Positions 5,259 through 13,900 of a DNA stretch of 26,696 bases are shown in pieces; the first letter of the stretch is position 1; each line of letters begins with the position of its first letter. The DNA is from a virus. The stretch lies in IMG/VR virus record IMGVR_UViG_3300045999_007076, positions 1 to 26,696 of that record. One strand, written 5' to 3'. The position numbers and the translations under genes are program-made. The notes beneath the pieces were generated by a model. The model was not told where the DNA came from and made no database searches. It worked only from the letters and a program-made list of their open reading frames with translations.

Positions 5259-7778
5259 ATGGCCAATCTCCTCGTCACCGCCCTCAATGCAGGCGAGTTG
5301 AGTCCTTACATGGACGCCCGCACGGACGTCGAAAAATACCGCAGCGGATGCCGCACGCTGGAAAACATGGTCGTCCTGCCCTACGGGGGCGTCTACCGCC
5401 GCGCTGGCACCGAGTATCTGGGCGAGGCCAAAAACGCCAACCAGCGTTGCCGTTTGATCGGGTTTAACTTCAGCGTGACCACCCGCTTTGTCTTGGAGTT
5501 TGGCCACCAATACATCCGGTTCTGGGGCAACGACTCACAAGTGCTTTCCGGCGGTTCGCCCTTGGAAGTGGCCAGTCCCTACCAAGAGAGCGAACTGCGC
5601 GAACTGCAATACGTTCAAGTCAACGACATCATGTATATCGCGCACGCCAACCACGCGCCGCGCAAGCTGACCCGCGTCAGCGACACGAACTGGACGCTGA
5701 CCACCGTGGCGTGGAAATACCCGCCCCTCCTCGACCAGAACCTCACGACCACCACCATCGCTTCCTCCGCGGCATCCGGCAGCGCCACGCTGACCGGTAG
5801 CGCGTCTGTTTTCCAAGCGGGCCATGTGGGTAGCCAGTGGGCTATCCAGTGGCCGCGCAACAGCGGGGCGGTGGATGAAACCATTGACGCCAACAAGGTC
5901 AGCCAAGGAACGCTCGACATCCAAGGATCGTGGACAATCACCACGGTAGGAACGTGGATTGGCAAAATCCGCCTGCTCCGAATCCCGCAGGAGAAAATGG
6001 ATTCTAACGGAGGGCGGGATCTGACCGCCTTGGCCCGCTCGACGACGACCGCGACAGCCACCCGCACCGCCCACGGCTACGCTACGGGCGACGAAGTTTT
6101 CATTCCCTCCACCGTGGCCGCGCCCTTTGCCGGAACCTATACCATCACCGTTACTGGAGCCGACACCTACACCTTCACTGTGGCCAACAGCGGGGCCGCG
6201 TCGGCCAGCGATGCGCCCGTGCAGAACTTGACCAAGATGGAAGTGGTGCGGGAGTTCACCTCGCTGACCACCGCCCGCAATTTCACCGCCACCGGCACCG
6301 AGGACGAGCGCGTCGGCCTCAAGCTGCGCGTCACCGACTACGTCTCCAACACCAGCGCCCGCGTCTTCCTTGAATCCACCGATTTCAACTCCGGCGGCAC
6401 CGTCACGATCAACAGCGTGGCCAGCGGCACCAGCGCCGGAGCCACGGTCAACAAGTGGCTGGGATCGGTCATCACCGGAACCACCCAGTGGAGCGAGGCC
6501 GCGTTTTCCGCGGTGCGCGGCTACCCGCGGGCCGTTGCCATCCACGAACAGCGCCTGTGCTTTGGCGGCACCGCCCACCAGCCGAATACCGTTTGGTGCA
6601 GCAAGGTGGACGACTTTGAAAATTTCCAACTGGGAGTTGGCGCGGACGACGGGCTGCAATTCACCGTGGCTTCCTCCGAAGGCAACCGCATCGAGTGGAT
6701 GTTCAGCCAGAAGCGCCTCATGCTGGGAACCAGCGGCGACGAGTGGACAATCGGCGGGGCCGACAGCGGGCAAGCGTTTAGTTCGACCAACGTGCAGGCC
6801 CAGAAGCAAAGCAGCTTCGGATCGAAGACCATGCGGGCCATCCTGCTCAACGACGTCCTGCTTTTCGTCCAGCGCCGCGGGCGCAAGGTGCGCGAACTAA
6901 CCTATAACTTTGAGCGCGACGGGTGGGTTGCACCGGATCTGACCGTCCTGTCCGAGCATGTGACCCAAGGCGAACTGGTCGAACTGGCCTTCCAGCAGCA
7001 GCCCGACGCCATCCTTTGGGCAGTGCGGGGCGACGGCCAACTGGTGGGCATGTCCTACGAGCGCGACCAAGAGGTCGTCGCATGGCACCGGCACACCACC
7101 GACGGGGAATTTGAATCTGTCGCCACCGTCTACGGACTCTCCGGTGCGGACGACGAGGTCTGGCTGGTGGTCAAACGCACGATCAACGGGCAGACCAAAC
7201 GCTACATCGAACGCTTCAAGGCCGACAACCGCGCCAAGTTTGAGGCCCAGACCAAGGACGACTGGTGGTATCTGGACTGTGCCAAACGCTATTCCGGCAC
7301 CGCCACGGCCACCATTACCGGACTATCCCACTTGGAGGGCAAAACGGTCAGCGTCTTGGCCAACGGGGCCGTCCAGCCCGACGAGACGGTCGCCAGCGGT
7401 CAGGTCACCCTCGACAAGACCTACACCAAGGTTCTGGCCGGTCTGCCCTACACCTCGACCATCCTGCCCATGAAGTTCGACTTTGATCTGCGCGACGGCC
7501 CGACCCGCGGACGCAAGAAGCGCATCAACCGCGTGGAAGTCAGCTTGTTCAAGTCTCTGGCAGGGGAGGCCAGCACCAACGGCACGGAGTGGCTCTGGAT
7601 CTACCCGCGGGACTTCGATGACCCTATGGACGCCAGCCCGCCGCCCTTTTCCGGCGATGCGGAGGTCGTCGTCGCGGGCGACTATTCCGACGACAGCGAC
7701 ATCTATTTGCGCCAGCGCCTGCCTTACCCGTTCACCGTCCGCGCCCTTGTCGTAAAGCTCGACGCATACGGAGATTGA
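5259..7778 (+). CDS. Tail tubular protein B (T7 gp12-like nozzle)
   Basis: 839-residue protein of the tail nozzle family, which closes the podovirus tail and anchors the fibres. The start has the family signature N-A-G-E-L-S-P-Y-M-D-A-R-T-D-V-E-K-Y, then G-C-R-T-L-E-N and Y-R-R-A-G-T-E-Y near residues 40-52. A middle segment near residues 425-455 has R-A-V-A-I-H-E-Q-R-L-C-F-G-G-T followed by N-T-V-W and D-F-E-N-F, the beta-propeller signature of these proteins. Residues 155-410 are Thr, Ala and Ser-rich and likely form an inserted domain. Its length is close to T7 gp12. It begins 3 nt after tail tubular A and ends just before a copy of the 12-bp motif. Confidence 0.88.
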   Translation: MANLLVTALNAGELSPYMDARTDVEKYRSGCRTLENMVVLPYGGVYRRAGTEYLGEAKNANQRCRLIGFNFSVTTRFVLEFGHQYIRFWGNDSQVLSGGSPLEVASPYQESELRELQYVQVNDIMYIAHANHAPRKLTRVSDTNWTLTTVAWKYPPLLDQNLTTTTIASSAASGSATLTGSASVFQAGHVGSQWAIQWPRNSGAVDETIDANKVSQGTLDIQGSWTITTVGTWIGKIRLLRIPQEKMDSNGGRDLTALARSTTTATATRTAHGYATGDEVFIPSTVAAPFAGTYTITVTGADTYTFTVANSGAASASDAPVQNLTKMEVVREFTSLTTARNFTATGTEDERVGLKLRVTDYVSNTSARVFLESTDFNSGGTVTINSVASGTSAGATVNKWLGSVITGTTQWSEAAFSAVRGYPRAVAIHEQRLCFGGTAHQPNTVWCSKVDDFENFQLGVGADDGLQFTVASSEGNRIEWMFSQKRLMLGTSGDEWTIGGADSGQAFSSTNVQAQKQSSFGSKTMRAILLNDVLLFVQRRGRKVRELTYNFERDGWVAPDLTVLSEHVTQGELVELAFQQQPDAILWAVRGDGQLVGMSYERDQEVVAWHRHTTDGEFESVATVYGLSGADDEVWLVVKRTINGQTKRYIERFKADNRAKFEAQTKDDWWYLDCAKRYSGTATATITGLSHLEGKTVSVLANGAVQPDETVASGQVTLDKTYTKVLAGLPYTSTILPMKFDFDLRDGPTRGRKKRINRVEVSLFKSLAGEASTNGTEWLWIYPRDFDDPMDASPPPFSGDAEVVVAGDYSDDSDIYLRQRLPYPFTVRALVVKLDAYGD

Positions 7779-7789
7779 CAATAGTGTGA

Positions 7790-7801
7790 TTTGACTAAAC
7801 C
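7790..7801 (-). repeat. 12-bp phage motif, copy 3 (before the gp13-like gene)
   Basis: Exact copy read on the + strand as TTTGACTAAACC, ending one base before the ATG of the gp13-like gene. T7 has a late promoter (phi13) at the same gene boundary, but this copy is inverted relative to the copies before capsid and tail fibre. Confidence 0.75.
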
Positions 7802-7802
7802 C

Positions 7803-8219
7803 ATGAGCCAGCCCGTTCTTCAACTTCGCATGTTCGACCGCGACAAGGATCACGCGCTGCTCGTCGATTGGTGCAACGCGCACGGCGGCGAAGTCACTCC
7901 GGCCCATTTGCTTCCGCCGCTTGGCGTGATCGTGCAGCAAGACGGCGAGGATGCCGCCATGCTCTTTTTGTATTACGCGCTCTCCGCGGGCGTCTGCTTT
8001 GTCGATTGCGCGGCCACCCGCCCGAAACTTTCCCTCAAAGAATCCATCGAGTGCTTCGATGTTGCCATTGGCTACCTCAAGAGCGAGGCGCGTCATAATG
8101 GCTACCATGTCATGCTTGCCCACGCCTCTCCGGCAGTGGCGCGTTGCCTGTCGCGGATCGGGTTCCAAAAAAACAAGGAGTCTTTGGTCAGAATGTTTTG
8201 TCTGACCGACGAAAACTAA
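7803..8219 (+). CDS. GNAT-like protein at the T7 gene 13 position
   Basis: 138-residue protein resembling a minimal GNAT acetyltransferase fold: an N-terminal strand and helix (residues 5-24), a G-V-I-V-Q-Q-D-G-E-D-A-A strand pair near residues 41-52, a central helix, the strand H-N-G-Y-H-V-M-L-A-H, and a closing A-R-C-L-S-R-I-G-F-Q-K segment typical of the GNAT C-terminus. The acetyl-CoA loop (Q/R-x-x-G-x-G/A) is not clear, so it may be an inactive fold. Position between the nozzle and gp14-like genes matches T7 gene 13, whose product is needed for correct virion maturation. An in-frame TTG at 7791 would add four residues but starts inside the 12-bp motif; I prefer the ATG. Confidence 0.65.
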   Translation: MSQPVLQLRMFDRDKDHALLVDWCNAHGGEVTPAHLLPPLGVIVQQDGEDAAMLFLYYALSAGVCFVDCAATRPKLSLKESIECFDVAIGYLKSEARHNGYHVMLAHASPAVARCLSRIGFQKNKESLVRMFCLTDEN

Positions 8220-8936
8220 ATGCCACAAATCGCCGTCCCTCTTGCCATTACCGCCGCGGTGTCCAGCTTGGCCTCCGCGGGTATTTCTTACTACGGCCAG
8301 CAGCAGCAAGCCGCCTCTGCCGAGCGCCTCGCCAACTACAACTACCAAGTGCAACTGCAACAAATGCAGATGCAGGCGCAGATGCAAAAAGTCGCCGCTG
8401 AACAGCAATACCAAGCGGGCATGCAGAACGCCACCGCGATGCAGAACGAGGGTCTGCGCGTGGAACAGGAGGCCCGCGAACGGGCCAAGCGTATGCGGGC
8501 CGAAAACGAACGTCTCTTGGGCCAGCAGCGAGCGCAGTTTGGCAAGGCGGGCGTGACCAGCGCCGGTTCGCCATTGGCCGTCATGGCCGAGTCTGCCGGA
8601 TTGATGGAACTCGCCGTTGGCGACGAACTCTACAAGGCTGACATGGAGCGCAGCGCCTACTACCGCAAAGCCGAGGTCGAGAAGTGGCAGGCCGGATACT
8701 CTTTGGTGGACAAAGCCGCCGCCGACTACAACGCGGCCAGCGCGTCCTTCCGCGCCCAGCCGATCCTCTTGGAAGGCCAGAACACCGCCAGCGCCCTGCG
8801 CGTCAATAGCTACGGGTCGCTGATCTCCGGCGTCTCTCAAGCGGCGAGCATTGGCAGCAACTTTAACTTTGGCGGGGGTAAACGGAACCCAGCGGGCTAC
8901 AATAATTTTGATTACGGGTCTGGCACAGGAGCTTAA
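8220..8936 (+). CDS. Internal virion (ejection) protein, gp14-like
   Basis: 238-residue protein starting directly after the previous stop. Residues 1-25 are hydrophobic and Ala/Ser-rich, followed by a long heptad-like, Gln, Ala and Met-rich helix (residues 26-105) with many repeats of Q-M-Q and Q-Q-Y. It contains the conserved G-V-T-S-A-G-S-P-L-A-V-M-A-E block near residues 110-125, which is characteristic of short-tailed phage ejection proteins. The C-terminus is Gly, Asn and Ser-rich. Proteins of this position and composition leave the virion first and form a channel in the outer membrane. The assignment rests on gene order plus this motif. Confidence 0.78.
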   Translation: MPQIAVPLAITAAVSSLASAGISYYGQQQQAASAERLANYNYQVQLQQMQMQAQMQKVAAEQQYQAGMQNATAMQNEGLRVEQEARERAKRMRAENERLLGQQRAQFGKAGVTSAGSPLAVMAESAGLMELAVGDELYKADMERSAYYRKAEVEKWQAGYSLVDKAAADYNAASASFRAQPILLEGQNTASALRVNSYGSLISGVSQAASIGSNFNFGGGKRNPAGYNNFDYGSGTGA

Positions 8937-8939
8937 AAA

Positions 8940-10901
8940 ATGGCCAACATCCCACTCGTCCAAATTCCCAACGCTCCCGCGACCGGCTCGACCGCCGTGC
9001 CGCTGCCGGTGGGCGCGATCCGCGCTCCGAATGTCGAACTCATGGGCATGATCGACGACGCCAGCTACATGGCGGTGGGCCGCGCCTACGAGAACCTTGG
9101 CAACGCCGGTCAGCAAGCGGCCAATGTGCTGGGCGACTTTTCGCTGTCAATGGCCCGCGCCAGCGACGAGGCCAACCTTGCCGCCGCCGACCGAATCAAG
9201 ACGGACATGGTTTCCAAGTTCGACGCCGAGGTTGCCACCAAGCCGGAGAGCGAATGGAACGCGATTTGGGAAAACAACTACGCGCCCAAGCTGCGCGACC
9301 AAGTGTCGTCCCTCAAGATGACCACCCGCGACGGACTCAACCGGCGCGACACTTGGCTGGCCAACACCGAGAACGGAATCAAAGCGCAAGTGTTTACCAG
9401 CGCCAACAAGGCCATGATCGGACGCGCCACGCAGGAGCAGACCAACCTTGTCGAGCGAGCCAAGGCCGAAGGGCGCTACGAAGACGCGATGGCCGCTCTG
9501 CGCCGCGGGGCCGAGGTGGGCCTGTGGACACCGGAAGCTGCCGACGCGGGCATGATCAAAATCGAACAAGAGCAAAAGGCCGAAACCAAGCGCCAACTGT
9601 GGGAAACCGTTGACACCCAAATGATCCAGCGTCTGGCCGACGGAAGCACCGCAGAGGCTGACGAGGTGACCGCGGATCTGCGCCAAGCGGTCGAAAGCGG
9701 ATCGTTTAAAAGCAAGTTTTTCCCATCACTCAACGGCGAGCCAGCCGACATCAAAAAGGCGCTCAAAATGTGGGAGGGCCACAGCCAAAACGCCACCATC
9801 GACAAATACAACGAAGCCGTCACCGGCATTGCCGAAGGGCAATACGGAACCGTCGAACAACTGCGCGAGCAATGGGGCGACAAGATCGACACCATCAATA
9901 TGCAAAAGTTGGAGGCGGCGTTTAGCCAGTCGCCCGAAGAACAGGCCAAACGTCTTGCCGAGCGCCCTCAACTGGTCACCGCCATCGAAATGTTTGAAGC
10001 AGCCAATGACCCGAAGAGCGTTGAGTTCACCCGTCTGCTCGCGTGGATTCACACTATGCCAGCCGGATACCAAGCCGATTTGAGCGACATGCTGCGCGAC
10101 AAACAGCGCAACAGCCAGCCCAAGCCCAGCACCGCCATCGAAGCCATCAAGCAGCGCAGCCGCGAGATGTTCACGCTGGGCAAATACGGTTCCATCAAAA
10201 GCGAAGAAGCGTGGCAAGCGGCCAAAACGCGCCAATCCCGCGAGATCGACATGCTCAATAGTTGGGCGTCGGCCAACCCGAAGGAAGCCGCCGACGCGAC
10301 CAAAGTCACCGAGCAATACAACCAGATCCGCACCAAGATTTACCAAGAGGACATGGCCGATGGCGTGGCCGACACGCCCAAGCCAGAAATGCTCCAAGCG
10401 CCGACCATCAACCCGCGGCGCGTGTTGCAAGACCCGCGCTTTGGCCCGCAGACCAACGCCGGAACACGCCGCGCTCCAGCCTCCATCCGCAACAACAACG
10501 CCGGAGCCATGTGGTATGTCGGAGGATGGCAAAAGAAATTCGGTGCCGAGTATGGCCAAAAGCTCAACGACGGCTTGGGCCAAGGCAACCAGATCGCCAA
10601 GTTCCCCACGCCGGTTCATGGAGCCGCCGCGCTGCTTTACCAACTTGACCGGCCCAGCTACCGCAACAGCAGCGTGCGCCAAGCCATTTCCAAGTGGAGC
10701 GGGGGCAATAATGTGTCCAGCTACCTCTCCATCTTGCGAAGCGCCGGATTCACCGCCGACCAAAGCGTGGCCGAAATCATGGCGTCACCCGAAGACGCGA
10801 TTGCCTTTGCCCAAGCGATGGCTCGCCACGAAGCCGGACAAGACTTCCCGCTCGACAACAGCGGATGGCAACAAGCCTACGAGATGTATCGCAGCGCATG
10901 A
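8940..10901 (+). CDS. Internal virion protein, gp15-like, with C-terminal putative lytic domain
   Basis: 653-residue protein. Residues 1-500 are mostly charged helix (coiled-coil type: K-A-E-G-R-Y-E-D-A-M and similar), as expected for the inner core or periplasmic conduit protein. Residues about 508-653 form a separate domain that begins I-R-N-N-N-A-G-A-M-W, passes through L-N-D-G-L-G-Q-G-N-Q-I-A-K-F and H-G-A-A-A-L-L, then W-S-G-G-N-N, and ends in an E-A-G-Q-D-F-P helix. From memory this pattern occurs in virion-associated peptidoglycan-degrading proteins. In T7 the lytic domain sits on gp16 instead, so it seems to have moved. CAGGAG lies 11 nt upstream of the start; the stop overlaps the next start as ATGA. 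Confidence 0.72.
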   Translation: MANIPLVQIPNAPATGSTAVPLPVGAIRAPNVELMGMIDDASYMAVGRAYENLGNAGQQAANVLGDFSLSMARASDEANLAAADRIKTDMVSKFDAEVATKPESEWNAIWENNYAPKLRDQVSSLKMTTRDGLNRRDTWLANTENGIKAQVFTSANKAMIGRATQEQTNLVERAKAEGRYEDAMAALRRGAEVGLWTPEAADAGMIKIEQEQKAETKRQLWETVDTQMIQRLADGSTAEADEVTADLRQAVESGSFKSKFFPSLNGEPADIKKALKMWEGHSQNATIDKYNEAVTGIAEGQYGTVEQLREQWGDKIDTINMQKLEAAFSQSPEEQAKRLAERPQLVTAIEMFEAANDPKSVEFTRLLAWIHTMPAGYQADLSDMLRDKQRNSQPKPSTAIEAIKQRSREMFTLGKYGSIKSEEAWQAAKTRQSREIDMLNSWASANPKEAADATKVTEQYNQIRTKIYQEDMADGVADTPKPEMLQAPTINPRRVLQDPRFGPQTNAGTRRAPASIRNNNAGAMWYVGGWQKKFGAEYGQKLNDGLGQGNQIAKFPTPVHGAAALLYQLDRPSYRNSSVRQAISKWSGGNNVSSYLSILRSAGFTADQSVAEIMASPEDAIAFAQAMARHEAGQDFPLDNSGWQQAYEMYRSA

Positions 10902-13900
10902 CCCCGACCATGCTCAACGAGGGACGCGCTGCTTCCCGCGGCGCGGCAGGCAGGCAAACCGCAGACTTCACGCTGGCCATCGATGACAAGCGGGCCAGCG
11001 AACTCTACGACTCCTTCGATTCGGCCAGTCCGATGGAACAGGATCAATACCGCAGCGCCCTCCGCAACTGGGCGGAAACCAAGCTGGCCGAGGAGCAGTC
11101 GCGCAACTACGACGATCTGACCGGCATCTATGCCGACGTCAACCGCTGGTGGGAAGACTCCGGCGGCGGGCAGGCCGACGACGAGGTCAAATTCGGCGCG
11201 GCCAACCGCAAGTTCATTGCCGCCCAGACCGGCCAGACCGCCCGCGAAATGGGCGACCTTTATCCAAGCGAACGCGACCGCTGGTTTTTGCAGACCTTCG
11301 GCCAAGCCCCGAAGACGGAATCTGAAGCCTATCAGACGATTGGAAAACTGCTCCAAACACGCCAACAGACCAAACAGGCTTTGCGTGAACTGCCCTCTAC
11401 GCTGGCCCTTAACTTGATGCGCCCCGCCGCCACTGGCACCGACGCGCCGGAACTGGCCAGCCTCGATCTTTTTAACGCATGGAAGGAGCGCCACGCCGAC
11501 ATCCTGCAAGACCTTCCCGAAGACTGGGAAAGCAGGGCAATGGAGCAGGCTGAAGAGATCCGCCAAAGCACGACCGACCTCATGCGCGAGATCGGCCCCG
11601 ACGCCAAGAAAGCGTGGGACATCCTGCAAAAGTGGAGCCGTCCCGAAGCAAACGATGCCGGAGTGACGGATCAATCTTCAGTCATCCGCCAAGACGTCGA
11701 AGACCTTGCCAAAAATCTCACCAACATGCCCAAAGACCGCCAAGACCGGCTTTTTGAGGCGCTTTACCGCGCCGCCGAAGCCACGGGCGCGGGCATGGGC
11801 AAGGGATTCTTTGAAAAGGTGGGCGAGGGGTTGGTGCGCGGCGGCGTTAAACTCTACGATGACAACGTCATGGGGGCCGAGGATCGCGCCCTGCGCCTCA
11901 ACGTCACCCGCCTCCAACGCGGCGGCACGCTTTACGAGATGGCCGACGGCACAGTTGGCACCCAAGAGGACATCGCCCGCTGGGCCTCCACCGGTAACTA
12001 CAACGCCACCAAACTGCTGGCCGACCCCAGCTTCCAAGCCGGAACCGGCAACGTCAGCGACGAGCGCCGCCGCGAACTGCTGGACTCCAACGAACAGCGA
12101 CTGCGCGAAATGCAAACTCTTCGCAAGGTTCGCCAGTTAGCCGAGGGGGCCATAGACCCACTAAAGACCGAACTCGACGGCTTGGCCGGTTCACTTGTTC
12201 AAGGCGCTTACACTTTCAGCCAAAGCGCCGCCTACACCGCAATGGCGGCTATTCCCTATGTCGGCCTTCCCGCCGTGGTTTACTCGCTGGGCAACAGCAA
12301 CTACTTCCGCATGCTCGATGAGTATCCCGACATCGACACCGACTTTGCTTGGACTTTGAGCATGGCCATCGGTGCGCCGCAGGCCGTTGTCGAACGATTT
12401 AAAGCCAACGCCCTCTTGGGCAAATCTCCGGCCCTCAACGCGCTGATGAAGAAAATGACCGACGCCCGCACCCCGCTGGCCGCACGCATCGGCGTGGCTT
12501 ACGGGGCGAATGTCGCCTACCAAACCGGACAAGAATTTATTCAAGAGGCCATGCCGGTGCTGGGCGACCAGATGGCCGCGGCCATCCGCGAAGACATGCC
12601 GGAGTTCGATGCCGCCAAAGCGTGGGGCGCTTACGTTGACCAAACGCCGGAAATCTTTTTTTCCATGCTGTGGGCGGGCTTGATTGGCGGTGGCGTCGTC
12701 ACTTTGCAGGAGTTTAAGCGGGACGGCATTTTCCTCACCAACGTGGGCGAACTTGAAAATGTTGGCGTGGTGGGAGAAGTCGCCCGCGACATCGCCGCGG
12801 AGCCGGATGTCAACGTCCGCAACGAAAAGCTCAAGACCGCGCTCAACAACCGCAGGCCCGAAGACATCCAAGCGGGCATTACCAAGCGTGCCGCCGCGCT
12901 GGAAGCCGCCGGAAAGCAGCAGGGACGCGAACTCCCGACTCGCCACACCGCGACCGACGCCGAGGGCAACCTTACCCACATCATCTACGACCAGCAGGGC
13001 AAAGAACTCCTCCGCACCGCCGACACGCTTGCCGCTGATGTCGCTTATGTCGGCATGGTGCGCCAAATTATCGGCGCGGAATTCAGCCAAGATGCTTACA
13101 ACGTCCAGCAATTTGCAAACTGGTGGGCGACTCAAGATCCCAAGCAAGCCAGCAACGATCTGCGCGATGCACGCCTGCCCAACCAAGGCATCACCGCCGA
13201 GCAGAAAGTGCAAATACTGGAACAGGTGGGCAACAAACAAGGCATCGAAGAACTACACCGACGCATTGCCCAATCGCCCTACGCCGGAACTCCCTACGAC
13301 CAAATCGTCATTCTTGGCGAAGCCAGTGTGGAGCAAGTGGGCGACATGGTTTTCCGTTCTGTAATGACGGTGTATCCCAAGGGCGACCTCCGCGCCGCCC
13401 GCGAGGAAATGCACCATACAGCCGTCCGCTTTGCTGCAGCCAATGGACGCGCCGACGAGAACACCCTGCGCGGATGGCTGGAAGCGTCCGAGCGAGTTTT
13501 TGCCGAGAGTGGCTTGGGCATCGCGCTACCTCGCGCCGACATGACCGACATCGTCGAGTCAATGGCCGTGGTGCAGGAAGCCTTTGAAAACGAACGCATC
13601 AGCGCGGACGTCGAGATGAGTCTGCCGCAAGAGTTTGTTGCCTACATCAAGCGCATGATCCAAGTCTTTGTCGAAGTGCTGAAGCGCGGCAAAGCACTGC
13701 GCGAAGCCTTTGATGCCGGTGCGCTGCCCTCCGAGTTTGAAGCGTTCCTTGCCGAGACAACCGGCGTGGCTGACCAGACCATCGTAGACCGCTCCCGCGA
13801 AAAGACCGCGCAGGAGGTTGCGCCGGAGGTGGCGAATTATTCGATTGGTCTGCGCGAGCCAGACGCCTTCCGCTTCAACGAGCAAACACTGCCCAACGGC

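Noticed and set aside
7323-9116. Long minus-strand open frame (597 codons) and similar minus-strand frames across the structural genes
   Set aside because: They are antisense shadows of GC-rich coding sequence, with His, Gly and Val-rich products; the + strand genes have clear families.
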